A stretch of DNA of 64,000 bases from Pseudomonas sp. JAI120 (GCF_014207255.1 NZ_JACHCZ010000003.1:186001-250000), one strand, 5' to 3'; numbered from the stretch's first letter, positions 41,618 through 50,864 are shown. Numbers and translations: made by a program. The notes: a model not told the origin generated them from the sequence alone.

Positions 41618-42235
41618 TCAGAGCACGTAATGCATGATTGCCACAAAGTGCAGCAGGCTGCCGCCGATCACAAACAAGTGCCAAATCCCATGGGAATGCC
41701 GCAGGCGATCCTCCAGGGCGAAGAAGATGATGCCGACGGTGTACAACACCCCGCCCGCCGCCAGCCAGGTAAACCCCGCCGTCCCCAGCGCGGCAATCAG
41801 CGGCTTGACCGCCACCAGCACGATCCAGCCCATCACCGCGTAGATCACGATGGACAGGATGCGCGCCTCGGAGCGCGGCTTGATCTCTTGCAGGATGCCG
41901 ATCACCGCCAGCCCCCACACGATGCCGAACAACGTCCACCCCCACGGGCCTCTCAGCGTCACCAGGCAAAACGGCGTGTAGCTGCCGGCGATCAACAGGT
42001 AGATCGAAAAGTGATCGACCTTCTGCATGATCTCTTTTCGCCGCCCCTGGACGCTGTGGTACACGGTCGACGCGCTGTACAGCACCATCAGCGTAAAGCC
42101 ATAAATCGCCACGCTGACGATCTTCCAGGGGCTGCCGTCCAGGCTCGCCACCACCAACATCCACACGGCACCAATACACGCCGCGACCGCACCGAGCAAA
42201 TGGCTCCAGGCGTTGAATCGTTCCCCGTGATACAT
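41618..42235 (-). CDS. Hemolysin III (YqfA/PAQR-like) membrane protein
   Basis: The 205-residue protein has seven membrane helices and the hemolysin III family motifs: RFNAWSHLLGAV near the start, STVYHSVQGRRKEIMQKVDHFSIYLLIAGSYTPF and HSHGIWHLFVIGGSLLHFVAI at the end. The His and Asp residues form the metal site of the PAQR fold. Function in bacteria is unclear; the haemolytic name comes from Bacillus. GGAGGTC precedes the ATG. Monocistronic. Confidence 0.93.
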   Translation of the reverse strand: MYHGERFNAWSHLLGAVAACIGAVWMLVVASLDGSPWKIVSVAIYGFTLMVLYSASTVYHSVQGRRKEIMQKVDHFSIYLLIAGSYTPFCLVTLRGPWGWTLFGIVWGLAVIGILQEIKPRSEARILSIVIYAVMGWIVLVAVKPLIAALGTAGFTWLAAGGVLYTVGIIFFALEDRLRHSHGIWHLFVIGGSLLHFVAIMHYVL

Positions 42236-42379
42236 CTGTCACTGACCTCCTGTAGCCGCTGGGACTGGCTGGCAAGCGTCCAGCCTTGCGCATAAGAGTG
42301 CAAGCGTCTTGTGACGTTCCGAGGACGCCGCACGGTTTTGCGGGCACAATCGGACGCATTCGAACAAGAGCCCACGGCC

Positions 42380-43300
42380 ATGCTGATCGACGAAGAATTC
42401 ACCCTCAAAAAGCTGGAAATCTTCCTGGCATTCATGCGCACCGGCAACCTGGCCCGCGCCGCCGCCGAACTGCAAACCAGCAATGTCAGCGTGCACCGCG
42501 CCATCCACTCCCTGGAAAATGCCCTGCGCTGCCCGCTGTTCAAACACGAGGGCCGCAACCTCACCCCGCTGGAAAGCGCCTACGTGTTAGAAGAACGCGC
42601 GCAGAAACTGATCGCCGATGTGGTCGACAGCGTACGCCTGACCCGCGAAGCCGCCGGTTTCTCTGCCGAACGCTTCAAGCTCGGCTCGCTGTATTCGCTG
42701 ACGGTCAAGACCGTGCCGCAACTGATCATGGGCCTGAAAATCAGGCGCAGCGAACTCAATATCGACCTGATCCTCGGCTCCAATTTCGACCTGCTGTACA
42801 AGCTCAAGAACATGGAAGTCGACGCGATCCTCATCTCCCTCGACGAACACGCCAACGACCCCGACTGCGAACAGATTGCGCTGTTCTCCGATGACATTTT
42901 CCTCGCCACCCCGGCCGACTCGCCCTTCGACCGCGACCAGGAAATCGACCTGGCCGACGTGCGCGATGCCACCTTCATCACCCTCACCCAAGGCTTCGCC
43001 ACCCACCAGGACGGCAACCGCGTGTTCAAGCAGGCGGGGTTCGAGCCGAAGGTGGCGATGCAGGTGAATGACATCTTCACACTGCTGAGCATGGTCAGTT
43101 CGGGGGTGGGTTATGCGTTGCTGCCGGGGCGGATTGCGGCGGTGTATGAAAACCGCGTGAAGCTGATACCGCTGCAACCCCGGTATCGGTTGCAGCAGCA
43201 TATCGGGGTGGTGTTTCTGAAGGCCAAGGAGCGTGATCCGAACTTACTGGCGTTGTTGGCGGAGTGTCGGATGTATGCCAATCGGCAGGGGACAGCCTGA
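42380..43300 (+). CDS. mdcR: LysR-type regulator of malonate use
   Basis: The 306-residue protein has a LysR HTH (LEIFLAFMRTGNLARAAAELQTSNVSVHRAIHSLE) and an effector domain. It faces the malonate decarboxylase and transporter genes tail to tail, with 22 bases between its stop and that of madM. This fits MdcR, the activator of the mdc operon in related bacteria; the name is by context and similarity of form. AAGAG precedes ATG 42380. The candidate site for it is at 50525-50543, ahead of mdcA. Confidence 0.88.
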   Translation: MLIDEEFTLKKLEIFLAFMRTGNLARAAAELQTSNVSVHRAIHSLENALRCPLFKHEGRNLTPLESAYVLEERAQKLIADVVDSVRLTREAAGFSAERFKLGSLYSLTVKTVPQLIMGLKIRRSELNIDLILGSNFDLLYKLKNMEVDAILISLDEHANDPDCEQIALFSDDIFLATPADSPFDRDQEIDLADVRDATFITLTQGFATHQDGNRVFKQAGFEPKVAMQVNDIFTLLSMVSSGVGYALLPGRIAAVYENRVKLIPLQPRYRLQQHIGVVFLKAKERDPNLLALLAECRMYANRQGTA

Positions 43301-43322
43301 CACTCCGCGATTGGGGGGCAGG

Positions 43323-44087
43323 TCAGCCCACCAATCCGCGCATCATCAAAAACAACAGCGACGGCCCCAGCAAGCATCCCAGCGCCGTATAGAATGCCGC
43401 CGTCAGACAGCCATAAGGCACCAGCTTGGGATCAGTCGCCGCCAACCCGCCCGCCACGCCGCTGGAGGTGCCCATCAACCCGCCAAAAATCACCGCGCTG
43501 CGCGGGTTGTTCAAGCCGATCAGGGGCGCCACAAACGGTGTCATCACCATCACCAGAATGGCTTTGATCAACCCTGCGGCAATGGATAACGCCATCACCT
43601 CGGAACTGGCACCAATCGCCGCGCCGGTGACCGGGCCGACGATGTAGGTCACGGCACCCGCGCCAATGGTGGTAAGGCTCACCGCATCGGTATAGCCGAA
43701 CGCCATGGCCACCCCGACCCCCGCCACGAATGAAGACCCCACGCCGACAAACAGCGCCAACACGCCGACGTATCCGGCGCGCTTCAACTCATCGACACTC
43801 ACGCCAAAAGCGGTGGCAACGATGGCGAAGTCGCGCAGCATCGCCCCACCCAACAGGCCGATGCCCGACAACAATGGAATATCCACTACCCCTTTGGAGC
43901 CACCGGTGAAGGCACCGCCCACATACGACAGCACCAGCCCCAGCAAAATGGCGATGGCCGAGCCGTGCAGGCGGCCTTTGGTAAACGTGTCGGAAATCCA
44001 GTAGGACACCCACATGGTCAGGCCGATCACCGCGAAACCGCTGATCAGTCCGTAACCGGTGATCACTTTCATCATGGATTCGTACAT
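43323..44087 (-). CDS. madM: Malonate transporter subunit MadM
   Basis: The 254-residue membrane protein has about eight hydrophobic segments and the MadM-type sequence MYESMMKVITGYGLISGFAVIG and AIGASSEVMALSIAAGLIKAILVM. With MadL it takes up malonate in symport with a cation. A GTG at 44096 overlaps the madL stop as GTGA and is an alternative start; ATG 44087 matches homologues better. It is the last gene of the mdc operon. Confidence 0.92.
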   Translation of the reverse strand: MYESMMKVITGYGLISGFAVIGLTMWVSYWISDTFTKGRLHGSAIAILLGLVLSYVGGAFTGGSKGVVDIPLLSGIGLLGGAMLRDFAIVATAFGVSVDELKRAGYVGVLALFVGVGSSFVAGVGVAMAFGYTDAVSLTTIGAGAVTYIVGPVTGAAIGASSEVMALSIAAGLIKAILVMVMTPFVAPLIGLNNPRSAVIFGGLMGTSSGVAGGLAATDPKLVPYGCLTAAFYTALGCLLGPSLLFLMMRGLVG

Positions 44088-44092
44088 GGCGA

Positions 44093-44485
44093 TCACCCGG
44101 CTTCTTTGGTGGGAACAACTGCGCTCGGCTCATGGTTGCCGATACGCGTCAGTACGGGCACCAGGGCAAATCCCAATACCACGGCAACCGTCCCGGCCAA
44201 TATCGCCATGGGCCCGCCACTGATGGCGCCATACACGTTCTGCTGGGCAGCCATGGCCACCACGATCGGGATATAAATCGCCGCCCAAAAGCTCACGCCC
44301 GGCTCCGATTTGCTGGTAAACCAGCCACGTTTGCTGAGATAACTGCCCAGGCCGATCAACAGCAGCATGGCGATACCCACCCCGCCTACGTTGGCCGGGA
44401 TACCCATCCATTTACCCAGCAGCTCACCGACAAACAGGCCGGCCAACGTGCAGAGCGCCAAAAACGCCACACCGTAAATAATCAT
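44093..44485 (-). CDS. madL: Malonate transporter subunit MadL
   Basis: The 130-residue protein has four membrane helices (GVAFLALCTLAGLFVGELLGKW, GIAMLLLIGLGSYL, AAIYIPIVVAMAAQ, LAGTVAVVLGFALVPVL) and belongs to the MadL family, partner of MadM. GAGGACAAC precedes the ATG. It starts 67 bases after mdcH. Confidence 0.92.
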   Translation of the reverse strand: MIIYGVAFLALCTLAGLFVGELLGKWMGIPANVGGVGIAMLLLIGLGSYLSKRGWFTSKSEPGVSFWAAIYIPIVVAMAAQQNVYGAISGGPMAILAGTVAVVLGFALVPVLTRIGNHEPSAVVPTKEAG

Positions 44486-44552
44486 TGTTGTTGTCCTCGA
44501 AGTGCTCGATCGAAATTGTTGTTTTTGTGCTTCGACAGCCTTGGGTAGTGCT

Positions 44553-45452
44553 TTATCGGTGGCGGCGCTCCTCCTCTTCCAGCAGGGCCTGCAAGGTATC
44601 CAGGCGTGCGCCTTCGCAGGCGATCACCGTGCCTTGCTCGAACACGCGGCGTGACAGGCCGGTGAGCACGGCGCCCGGGGGCAGTTCGATTTGCAGGCGC
44701 ACACCGCGCTCGTAGGCGCTTTGCACGGTGCCGCGCCAGTCAACGACGCGGCACATGTTGAAGGCCAGGTCGTCGCGAAGTTGTTCGGGGTTGTGGATCG
44801 GACGCGCGCGGGTGCTGCTCAGGTAGCTGATGCGCGGCGCCTTGAGCGGGACAAATGCCTGGGCCAGGGCCTCGGCCGGTTGCGCCAGCAGCGCGCAATG
44901 GGACGGCACACTGACGGCCAGGCGTTTGGCGATGCCATTGCCCTTGATGCGCGCGGCAACACGTTTCATGGCCTCGTCGCTGCCGGCGATCACGCTCTGG
45001 TTATCGGCGTTGATATTGGCCAGGTACACCGGGGTTTCGGGGCTGTGGATGTCGGCGAGGATTTTTTCGACGGTGGATAACTCCACGCCGATGATCGCGG
45101 TCATGCCGTAGCCGTGTGGATAAGCGTTTTGCATCAGTTGGCCGCGCAGGCTCACCAGTTTTACCGCCTCGGCAAACGCCAGGGCACCGGCGATGACCGC
45201 AGCCGGGTAGGCACCGATGGACAGGCCCGCCACGTAATCCGGGGTGCGATCCAACAGACGGGCGTGGGCCACGCCGGCAATCAACAGGCACAGTTGCACG
45301 GCGCGGGTACTGGCCAGGGCTTGCGCGGAATCGAGCAGGCGCACGTCTTCGCCCAGGGCATCGCTGGCTTCTTCCAGCACAGGTTCGGGCAGCGACTGGA
45401 GCATGCCTGGTCGCTGGGCACCCTGCCCCGGAAACACCAGTAGGTTGCTCAT
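44553..45452 (-). CDS. mdcH: Malonate decarboxylase malonyltransferase subunit MdcH
   Basis: The 299-residue protein is an FabD-type malonyltransferase: LLVFPGQGAQRPGM, the nucleophile serine in GLSIGAYPAAVIAG and the active His in VPSHCALLAQPAE. It charges the acyl-carrier MdcC with malonyl. ATG 45452 overlaps the mdcG stop as ATGA, so translation is coupled. It is the last enzymatic gene before madL. Confidence 0.95.
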   Translation of the reverse strand: MSNLLVFPGQGAQRPGMLQSLPEPVLEEASDALGEDVRLLDSAQALASTRAVQLCLLIAGVAHARLLDRTPDYVAGLSIGAYPAAVIAGALAFAEAVKLVSLRGQLMQNAYPHGYGMTAIIGVELSTVEKILADIHSPETPVYLANINADNQSVIAGSDEAMKRVAARIKGNGIAKRLAVSVPSHCALLAQPAEALAQAFVPLKAPRISYLSSTRARPIHNPEQLRDDLAFNMCRVVDWRGTVQSAYERGVRLQIELPPGAVLTGLSRRVFEQGTVIACEGARLDTLQALLEEEERRHR

Positions 45453-46045
45453 GCCACGGCCTGCCAAGGGTCGAGCACAAGATGCGCGCCGCTGGCGGTT
45501 TTCAGCAGCACACGGCGTGAGCCGCTGGCCCATTCGCGCAAGGCGACGGCGCCGAACGGGGTTTGCAGTTGCAGGTCGACGGCGCACTCAGCCCTATCAA
45601 GCATCGCCAGGAGATCTTCGGCATCACCTCGGGCCAAAGGCTCGGGCGTGCGCAGCATCAAATCCAGATCACTCTGGGCATGCAGCGCTTCAACCCCACA
45701 GGCCAACTCGAAACCCGCGCTGCCTGTGACGCCCCACGTCTCCTGCGCCAGCACCGGCCGCAGTTGGTCGAGCGCGCGCAACGCGGGTAAATCCCTCGGA
45801 GAGATCACCCCGCGCAACGCTTCCGGTATCACTCGCCGCTGCACTGCCGCCAGCGGCATCCGCGCGGCAAAACGTTGCTCACGCAAACGCCCGCGCACGC
45901 CGACCGCCACATAACCCGGTTCGGCAATGGCGCGGCGCACTACCACCGGGTGGCCGGCGCCAAGCGCCTCCAGCACCCAGGCCGGTGCATCGGCGGGCAC
46001 ATGCGCCGGGGTCATGCCCCAGAGCAAGTCGTGGGCGTTCACCAT
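45449..46045 (-). CDS. mdcG: Holo-ACP synthase of malonate decarboxylase MdcG
   Basis: The 198-residue protein attaches the phosphoribosyl-dephospho-CoA prosthetic group to MdcC. The nucleotidyltransferase pattern is GSAGFELACGVEALHAQSDL followed by DLML, i.e. G-S and D-x-D. It overlaps mdcE by 7 bases (ATG 46045 against stop 46039) with GGGAACA as ribosome site; the frame opens further upstream without one. Confidence 0.92.
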   Translation of the reverse strand: MVNAHDLLWGMTPAHVPADAPAWVLEALGAGHPVVVRRAIAEPGYVAVGVRGRLREQRFAARMPLAAVQRRVIPEALRGVISPRDLPALRALDQLRPVLAQETWGVTGSAGFELACGVEALHAQSDLDLMLRTPEPLARGDAEDLLAMLDRAECAVDLQLQTPFGAVALREWASGSRRVLLKTASGAHLVLDPWQAVA

Positions 46046-46809
46046 TGTTCCCGCAGCAGTTGGCGAACGTGGCTGGAGGCTGCGCGATTTGTCGCGCCGA
46101 GGCGCCCGCGCAAATCGGTGCTGCCGACATCCTTGATCGCATGCACCAGGCAATCAGTGACCCGCGCTACATCATCCGCGGTGGGCTGTTCAATCTGGCT
46201 GACCGACAAGGTCTCCCACAGCAAACCGAGGCTGGCATAGCTGTCGATGTCATAGGCCATGGGCGGCACACTGGCGGCCAGGGCTTCCAGCTCTTCGACG
46301 CTGCGCAAGGTCACCCGCGCGGCCGACGCCTTGCCCATGGCGTGCACCATCACACCGGGATCGCGCAGGGCGATCAGGCGGTTGGCCTGGTAACCGTGGG
46401 CCAGGAACGCACCGGACATGGCCTTGCCCACCAGCAGCGCAATCACCGGGTGGCCGGCGAGGCGAGCGCGGGCATAGCTGTCGGCGGCAGCGGCCAGGGC
46501 CTGATGGATGCCGAGGGCCTCTTCGCGACGGCCGTAGGCTTGGCTGGGCACATCGACGATGGCGATGATCGGGCGCTTGTCGCCGCGGGCGATGGCCTCA
46601 TCGACGGCCTTGGCCAGGCCCCAGCCTTCGAGCAGGCCGACTTCGCCATTGCGCGCTCGAGGGAAGCGGTTTTGCGCGTCGGTAACCACGGCGACAAAGC
46701 GCACCTTTTGCTCACCCAATACACCGTCGGCAACCCTCAGCGACGCCGGCAAACCTTCTACAGGTGGAGCGCCGGCGCTCAATGCGTTGAACCACTGCAA
46801 GCCTCTCAT
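46039..46809 (-). CDS. mdcE: Malonate decarboxylase gamma subunit MdcE
   Basis: The 256-residue crotonase-fold protein is the second carboxyltransferase-like subunit, which with MdcD releases CO2 from malonyl-ACP. It shows FVAVVTDAQNRFPRARNGEVGLLEGW and PIIAIVDVPSQAYGRREE. It overlaps the mdcD stop as ATGA (46809/46806). Confidence 0.95.
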   Translation of the reverse strand: MRGLQWFNALSAGAPPVEGLPASLRVADGVLGEQKVRFVAVVTDAQNRFPRARNGEVGLLEGWGLAKAVDEAIARGDKRPIIAIVDVPSQAYGRREEALGIHQALAAAADSYARARLAGHPVIALLVGKAMSGAFLAHGYQANRLIALRDPGVMVHAMGKASAARVTLRSVEELEALAASVPPMAYDIDSYASLGLLWETLSVSQIEQPTADDVARVTDCLVHAIKDVGSTDLRGRLGATNRAASSHVRQLLREQW

Positions 46810-47648
46810 GAGCGTTCTCCTTGATACAGCTCGCGCACCGTCGCCGGGTCGATTTGCGGTACGGCGTCCAACTCGGCCAAGCGAGTGAGGTAATAATCAG
46901 CCTGGCGACTGCGTTGTTGGGCGGGCACACCTTGCTGCAACAACGCGCTGACAGTCTGCTGGATCTGCGCCGCATCGTCGGCCACGTAACGGTCGGCCAG
47001 GCCGCTGTTGAAACGCTGTTCGCCGCCCGTGAGGCTCCAGATAAAGGGACGGTCGCGGGAGTCGTATTCTTCCAACCCAGCTTCCTGTTCGATCACCTGC
47101 GGACCATTGAGCCCCAGACGCGCTTCGCGGGTCACGACGAGGTAACTGCACAGCCCGGCCGCGATGGACATGCCGCCGAAACAGCCAACGCTGCCCGCCA
47201 CTACGCCGATCACCGGCTGGTACTGGCGCAGGTCGACAATCGCCGCGTGTATATCGGCAATCGCGGCCAGGCCGAGGTTGGCTTCCTGCAAGCGCACGCC
47301 GCCGGTTTCCAGCAGCAGCACCGCGCGGGTCGGGATGCCCTTGCGGTTGTCTTCGGCGGCCAGTTCCAGGGCGCCGGCGATTTTCGCGCCGCCCACTTCA
47401 CCGAGACTGCCGCCCTGGAAGTTGCCTTCAATGGCTGCAATCACCACAGGCAAGTCGCCGATGCTGCCCTTGGCGATCACCACCCCGTCATCGGCCTGGG
47501 GCACCACACCTTGGCGGCTGAGCCAGGGCGACATGACGCGCTGGAACGGGTCGATCAGTTCGCGAAAGGTGCCGGCATCCAACAAGGCCTTGGCCCGCTG
47601 CCGCGCACCCAGTTCCACGAAGCTGTGTTTAGCGAGCAAGTCAGTCAT
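46806..47648 (-). CDS. mdcD: Malonate decarboxylase beta subunit MdcD
   Basis: The 280-residue carboxyltransferase-like protein is the decarboxylating subunit partner of MdcE. It has VIAAIEGNFQGGSLGEVGGAKIAGALELA with the oxyanion-hole glycines, and LLETGGVRLQEANLGL. GAGGAG before ATG 47648 sets the start, which overlaps mdcC by 8 bases. Confidence 0.95.
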   Translation of the reverse strand: MTDLLAKHSFVELGARQRAKALLDAGTFRELIDPFQRVMSPWLSRQGVVPQADDGVVIAKGSIGDLPVVIAAIEGNFQGGSLGEVGGAKIAGALELAAEDNRKGIPTRAVLLLETGGVRLQEANLGLAAIADIHAAIVDLRQYQPVIGVVAGSVGCFGGMSIAAGLCSYLVVTREARLGLNGPQVIEQEAGLEEYDSRDRPFIWSLTGGEQRFNSGLADRYVADDAAQIQQTVSALLQQGVPAQQRSRQADYYLTRLAELDAVPQIDPATVRELYQGERS

Positions 47649-47940
47649 GGCCGATCTCCTCGAAACCCTGCTCCAGGCGCAGGCGCACCACGCCGGGGGT
47701 GGCGCCGAAATCGTGAATATCAATGTTCAGGGCCGGCGGTGTCTGCTCTTGGAAGATGCGTTCGAACAGGTGTTGCCAGCGTTGTTCGGCGCCATTCACC
47801 GAGGTCTGTACCTGGATGGTCAACGTGCCGGCCGTGCCTGGTTCCAGCAGCACTTCCAGGTCGCCCGAGCCGACGCAACCCACCAGCGCACGGCCTTTTG
47901 GCGGCTGCCCGGCGGGAAATTCAAAGGATAAGGTTTCCAT
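47641..47940 (-). CDS. mdcC: Malonate decarboxylase acyl-carrier protein MdcC
   Basis: The 99-residue delta subunit carries the 2'-(5''-phosphoribosyl)-3'-dephospho-CoA group on a serine, here most likely Ser25 in VGSGDLEVLL. Malonyl and acetyl thioesters cycle on it. GGAGC lies upstream; GTG 47943 and ATG 47940 are both possible and ATG is chosen. It overlaps the mdcB stop. Confidence 0.93.
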   Translation of the reverse strand: METLSFEFPAGQPPKGRALVGCVGSGDLEVLLEPGTAGTLTIQVQTSVNGAEQRWQHLFERIFQEQTPPALNIDIHDFGATPGVVRLRLEQGFEEIGHD

Positions 47941-48773
47941 CACAACGCTCCGTCGAGGCGGTCGATAAACAGGCAGGCGGCCAACAGGTCGGCGGCGCCG
48001 CCGGGGGAGGCATTCAGGGCCAGCAGTTGGTGGTCCAGCTCATGCAATTGGCGGCGCCCGGCGAGGCTTGCACTGCCGCCGGCGTCGAGCACGGCCTGGG
48101 CACCGCGCTGCATGGCATGCAGGCCTTCCAGGCCGGCGCGATAGAGCACGCAGGTGTCGGCCAGGTCGGTCATGATCGCGAGCAAAGCGTCCAGGCGCGC
48201 GTTCTGTTCACCAGCGTTTTGTTGGCGGCTTTTGTGCAGTTGCGGCAGGCCGCGCTGCAGCACCGACGGGAAGCCCAGTTGCGCTTCTTCACGGGCACCG
48301 CGTGCGCCGTAGCGCAGGGCAACCTGGGCGCCGTGGCTCGCGGTTTGCGGCGCGTAGCGGTCGTTAAGCAGCGCGAGTCTGGCGGCATTCAGCGGTATGG
48401 CGCGGGGTTCCAGCGCCGCCGCTGCGGTCAGCAGGCCGAGGGCCCAGATCGCGCCACGATGGGTGTTCACGCCATGGGTGGTGGCGAGCATCGCTTGTTC
48501 ACCTTCGCGCCCGATACGGCCGAGGGCTTCGCGCAAGGGCAAGCCGACTTCACCGAACTCAAGCGCGGCCTCCGCCATTTCCTTGAACATCGGCCACAGC
48601 GACAGCGCCGACGCGTGCATCAGCCCCAGGTGCAAATCACTGTGGGCGCCGTTGCCGCGACGGTCCACCAGGGCGGGCTTGGGCGACAGGTCGGCTTCAT
48701 CGATCAGCGCATCGACGGCCATATCCGCCAGGCGATCCGCGAGGCTGAGTTCGTGCAGTTTAAGGGCGCGCAT
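47940..48773 (-). CDS. mdcB: Triphosphoribosyl-dephospho-CoA synthase MdcB
   Basis: The 277-residue CitG/MdcB-family enzyme makes the prosthetic-group precursor from ATP and dephospho-CoA. Motifs: LVDRRGNGAHSDLHLGLM, ATTHGVNTHRGAIWALGLL and ASPGGAADLLAACLF. Its ATG directly follows the mdcA stop. Confidence 0.95.
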   Translation of the reverse strand: MRALKLHELSLADRLADMAVDALIDEADLSPKPALVDRRGNGAHSDLHLGLMHASALSLWPMFKEMAEAALEFGEVGLPLREALGRIGREGEQAMLATTHGVNTHRGAIWALGLLTAAAALEPRAIPLNAARLALLNDRYAPQTASHGAQVALRYGARGAREEAQLGFPSVLQRGLPQLHKSRQQNAGEQNARLDALLAIMTDLADTCVLYRAGLEGLHAMQRGAQAVLDAGGSASLAGRRQLHELDHQLLALNASPGGAADLLAACLFIDRLDGAL

Positions 48774-50444
48774 TTACCAGCTCCTGAATTTGGCGGGCGG
48801 GTTGTACAGGCCACCGGACCACTCCACCAGGTCGGCCACGCTCTTGGCGGCCAACAACTCGCGGGTGGCGTCGGTGCGGCGGATACCCAAGTCTTCGGGC
48901 AAGGCGATCAGGCCTTCGCGGCGCATGCGCGCGGTGTCCTTGGGGTTATGGCGCATGCCGATGGCGGTCACCCCGGCGACGGCGGCGATCATCGCCTGGC
49001 GCTCTTCCAGGGACCGCGCCTTGTACAGGTAGGCGATGCCTTCTTCGGTGAGCAGGTGGGTGACGTCGTCGCCATAGATCATGATCGGCGCCAGGGGCAT
49101 GCCGCTTTTACGCGCCACTTCCACGGCGTCGAGGGTGTCGACGAAGGTGGGCTTGCCGCCTTCCTGGAAGGTCTCGACCATCTGCACCACGAGCTTTTTG
49201 CCGCGCTCCAGCAGCGCAACCGGCGCATCGTCGTGACGCATATCCAGCCACGCCGGCGTGCCATGGCGGCGACCGCGCGGGTCGTGGCCCATGTTCGGCG
49301 CCCCACCGAAACCGGCGAGGCGGCCACGGGTCACGGTGCTGGAATGGCCGTCGCCGTCGACTTGCAGGGTGGCGCCGATAAACAGGTCCACCGCGTACTG
49401 GCCGGCCAATTGGCAGAACATCCGGTTGGAGCGCATCGAACCGTCGCGGCCGGTGAAGAACACATCCGGGCGGGCGGCGATGTAGTTCTCCATGCCCAGT
49501 TCGGTGCCGAAGCAATGCACGCTTTCCACCCAACCGCTTTCGATGGCGGGGATCAGCGTGGGGTGCGGGTTGAGGGTCCAGTTGCGGCAGATCTTGCCCT
49601 TCAGGCCCAGGGATTCGCCGTAGGTGGGCAGGATCAATTCGATGGCGGCGGTGTTGAAACCGATGCCGTGGTTGAGCGATTGCACATTGTGTTTTTCGTA
49701 GATGCCACGGATCGCCATCATCGCCATCAACACATGCACGGGTTTGATATGGCGCGGGTCGCGGGTGAACAGCGGCTCGATGTAGAACGGCTTGTCGGCC
49801 ACCACCACAAAATCCACCCAACTGGCGGGGATGTCGACGCGGGGCAAGTCGGTGACGTCATCCACCAACTGATTGACCTGCACGATCACGATGCCATCGC
49901 TGAAGGCGGCGGGTTCGATCAGCGCGGGAGTGTCTTCGGTGCTGGCGCCGGTGTAGATATTGCCGGCACGGTCGGCCATGAAACCGGCGGAAAGTACGAC
50001 GTTGGGAATCAGGTCCACCACCAGCCGTGCATAGAGTTCGATGTAGGTATGGATCGCACCGATTTCCAGCAGGCCGTCTTCGAGCAACTGGCTGATGCGC
50101 AGGGATTGCGTGCCGGCGAAGGAAAAGTCGAGTTTGCGTGCGATGCCCTTTTCAAACAGGTCCAAGTGCTCGGACCGCCCGACGCTGGGCATGATCATGT
50201 GCAAATCGTGGAGCTTGGCCGGGTCGGCCTTGGCCAGGGAGCGCGAGAGGAAGTCGGCTTGCTTCTGGTTGTTGCCCTCCAGCACCACACGGTCGCCGGG
50301 AAGGATCAGCGCCTCAAGTGCCTCGACGATCCTGTCGCTGGGTAACACGGCCCCGTCGGCGTACTGCTTGACCCGCCCGAGCCGCCGCTGCTTCTCGTCG
50401 CGCCGCCGCGTCCAGCGCGAGTCGGGGTTTATTGTTGTTGTCAT
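48774..50444 (-). CDS. mdcA: Malonate decarboxylase alpha subunit MdcA
   Basis: The 556-residue protein is the acetyl-/malonyl-ACP:CoA-type transferase subunit that exchanges acetyl for malonyl on MdcC. It starts the operon and shows ALILPGDRVVLEGNNQKQADFLS, SAGFMADRAGNIYTG and GRDGSMRSNRMFCQLAGQYAVD. GGAGCGACC precedes the ATG. Gene order after it (B, C, D, E, G, H, madL, madM) is complete, and several neighbours overlap. Confidence 0.96.
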   Translation of the reverse strand: MTTTINPDSRWTRRRDEKQRRLGRVKQYADGAVLPSDRIVEALEALILPGDRVVLEGNNQKQADFLSRSLAKADPAKLHDLHMIMPSVGRSEHLDLFEKGIARKLDFSFAGTQSLRISQLLEDGLLEIGAIHTYIELYARLVVDLIPNVVLSAGFMADRAGNIYTGASTEDTPALIEPAAFSDGIVIVQVNQLVDDVTDLPRVDIPASWVDFVVVADKPFYIEPLFTRDPRHIKPVHVLMAMMAIRGIYEKHNVQSLNHGIGFNTAAIELILPTYGESLGLKGKICRNWTLNPHPTLIPAIESGWVESVHCFGTELGMENYIAARPDVFFTGRDGSMRSNRMFCQLAGQYAVDLFIGATLQVDGDGHSSTVTRGRLAGFGGAPNMGHDPRGRRHGTPAWLDMRHDDAPVALLERGKKLVVQMVETFQEGGKPTFVDTLDAVEVARKSGMPLAPIMIYGDDVTHLLTEEGIAYLYKARSLEERQAMIAAVAGVTAIGMRHNPKDTARMRREGLIALPEDLGIRRTDATRELLAAKSVADLVEWSGGLYNPPAKFRSW

Positions 50445-50477
50445 GGTCGCTCCACGAGGTTTGCTGTCGTGGGCTGT

Positions 50478-50506
50478 ACCTTAGGAGTGATTCAGGGGGC
50501 CATCAA
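50478..50506 (-). promoter_or_regulatory. Predicted mdcA promoter
   Basis: On the minus strand TTGATG (50506-50501) and TAAGGT (50483-50478) are 17 bases apart. Transcription would begin near 50471, about 27 bases before the mdcA ATG. The -10 is weak, as expected for an activated promoter. Confidence 0.45.
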
Positions 50507-50524
50507 TCAAGCTGGGCGACGGAT

Positions 50525-50543
50525 CATTACGGCTGGAGTAATG
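50525..50543. promoter_or_regulatory. Candidate MdcR operator
   Basis: CATTAC-N7-GTAATG is a perfect 6-bp inverted repeat with the LysR T-N11-A signature. Its centre is about 63 bases upstream of the predicted mdcA transcription start, the usual position of a LysR recognition site. Confidence 0.6.
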
Positions 50544-50680
50544 GAGCATCAGCAAACGCTAAGCTGAGCCCAGTGAAGGGCTGATCTGCTCCAGCGCCCG
50601 ATCCACCAACAACTGCCCCAACTCGACACCCAGCAGGTCCGAAGACCTCCTGCGCGCAGCCGCCATAAAGCAGCGAGCAC

Positions 50681-50711
50681 AAAAAACGCCCGTTGGTTGG
50701 CTGGGCGTTTG
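50681..50711 (-). terminator. Hairpin resembling a Rho-independent terminator
   Basis: AAACGCCC (50684-50691) pairs with GGGCGTTT (50703-50710) around an 11-base loop, with an A-run on the left that becomes a T-run for minus-strand transcripts. It lies about 170 bases beyond nhaA, so it could stop read-through from nhaA or end an unknown short RNA. Confidence 0.5.
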
Positions 50712-50841
50712 TACGCCTAAACAGTTCCGTCGGACTTGCAATTGCGTGTCATCGTTTTTTGCGATGACGGGTACGAAGAGCCGGCGCGCTGACAGCACGC
50801 GACAAGTTCATGCACAGCGCAAAATCCTGCTGGGAAAATCC

Positions 50842-50864
50842 GAGAGCCCACCCACCGGGCTCTC
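50842..50864 (-). terminator. Terminator-like hairpin of nhaA
   Basis: GAGAGCCC pairs with GGGCTCTC around a 7-base loop 13 bases after the nhaA stop. The minus-strand sequence after it has only four T, so termination may be incomplete. Confidence 0.55.

Noticed and set aside
46821..50345. A 1174-codon open frame on the plus strand opposite mdcA-mdcD
   Set aside because: It has no ribosome site or recognisable domain, is repetitive in His, Gln and Ala as expected of the antisense of high-G+C genes, and lies wholly over firmly identified mdc genes.
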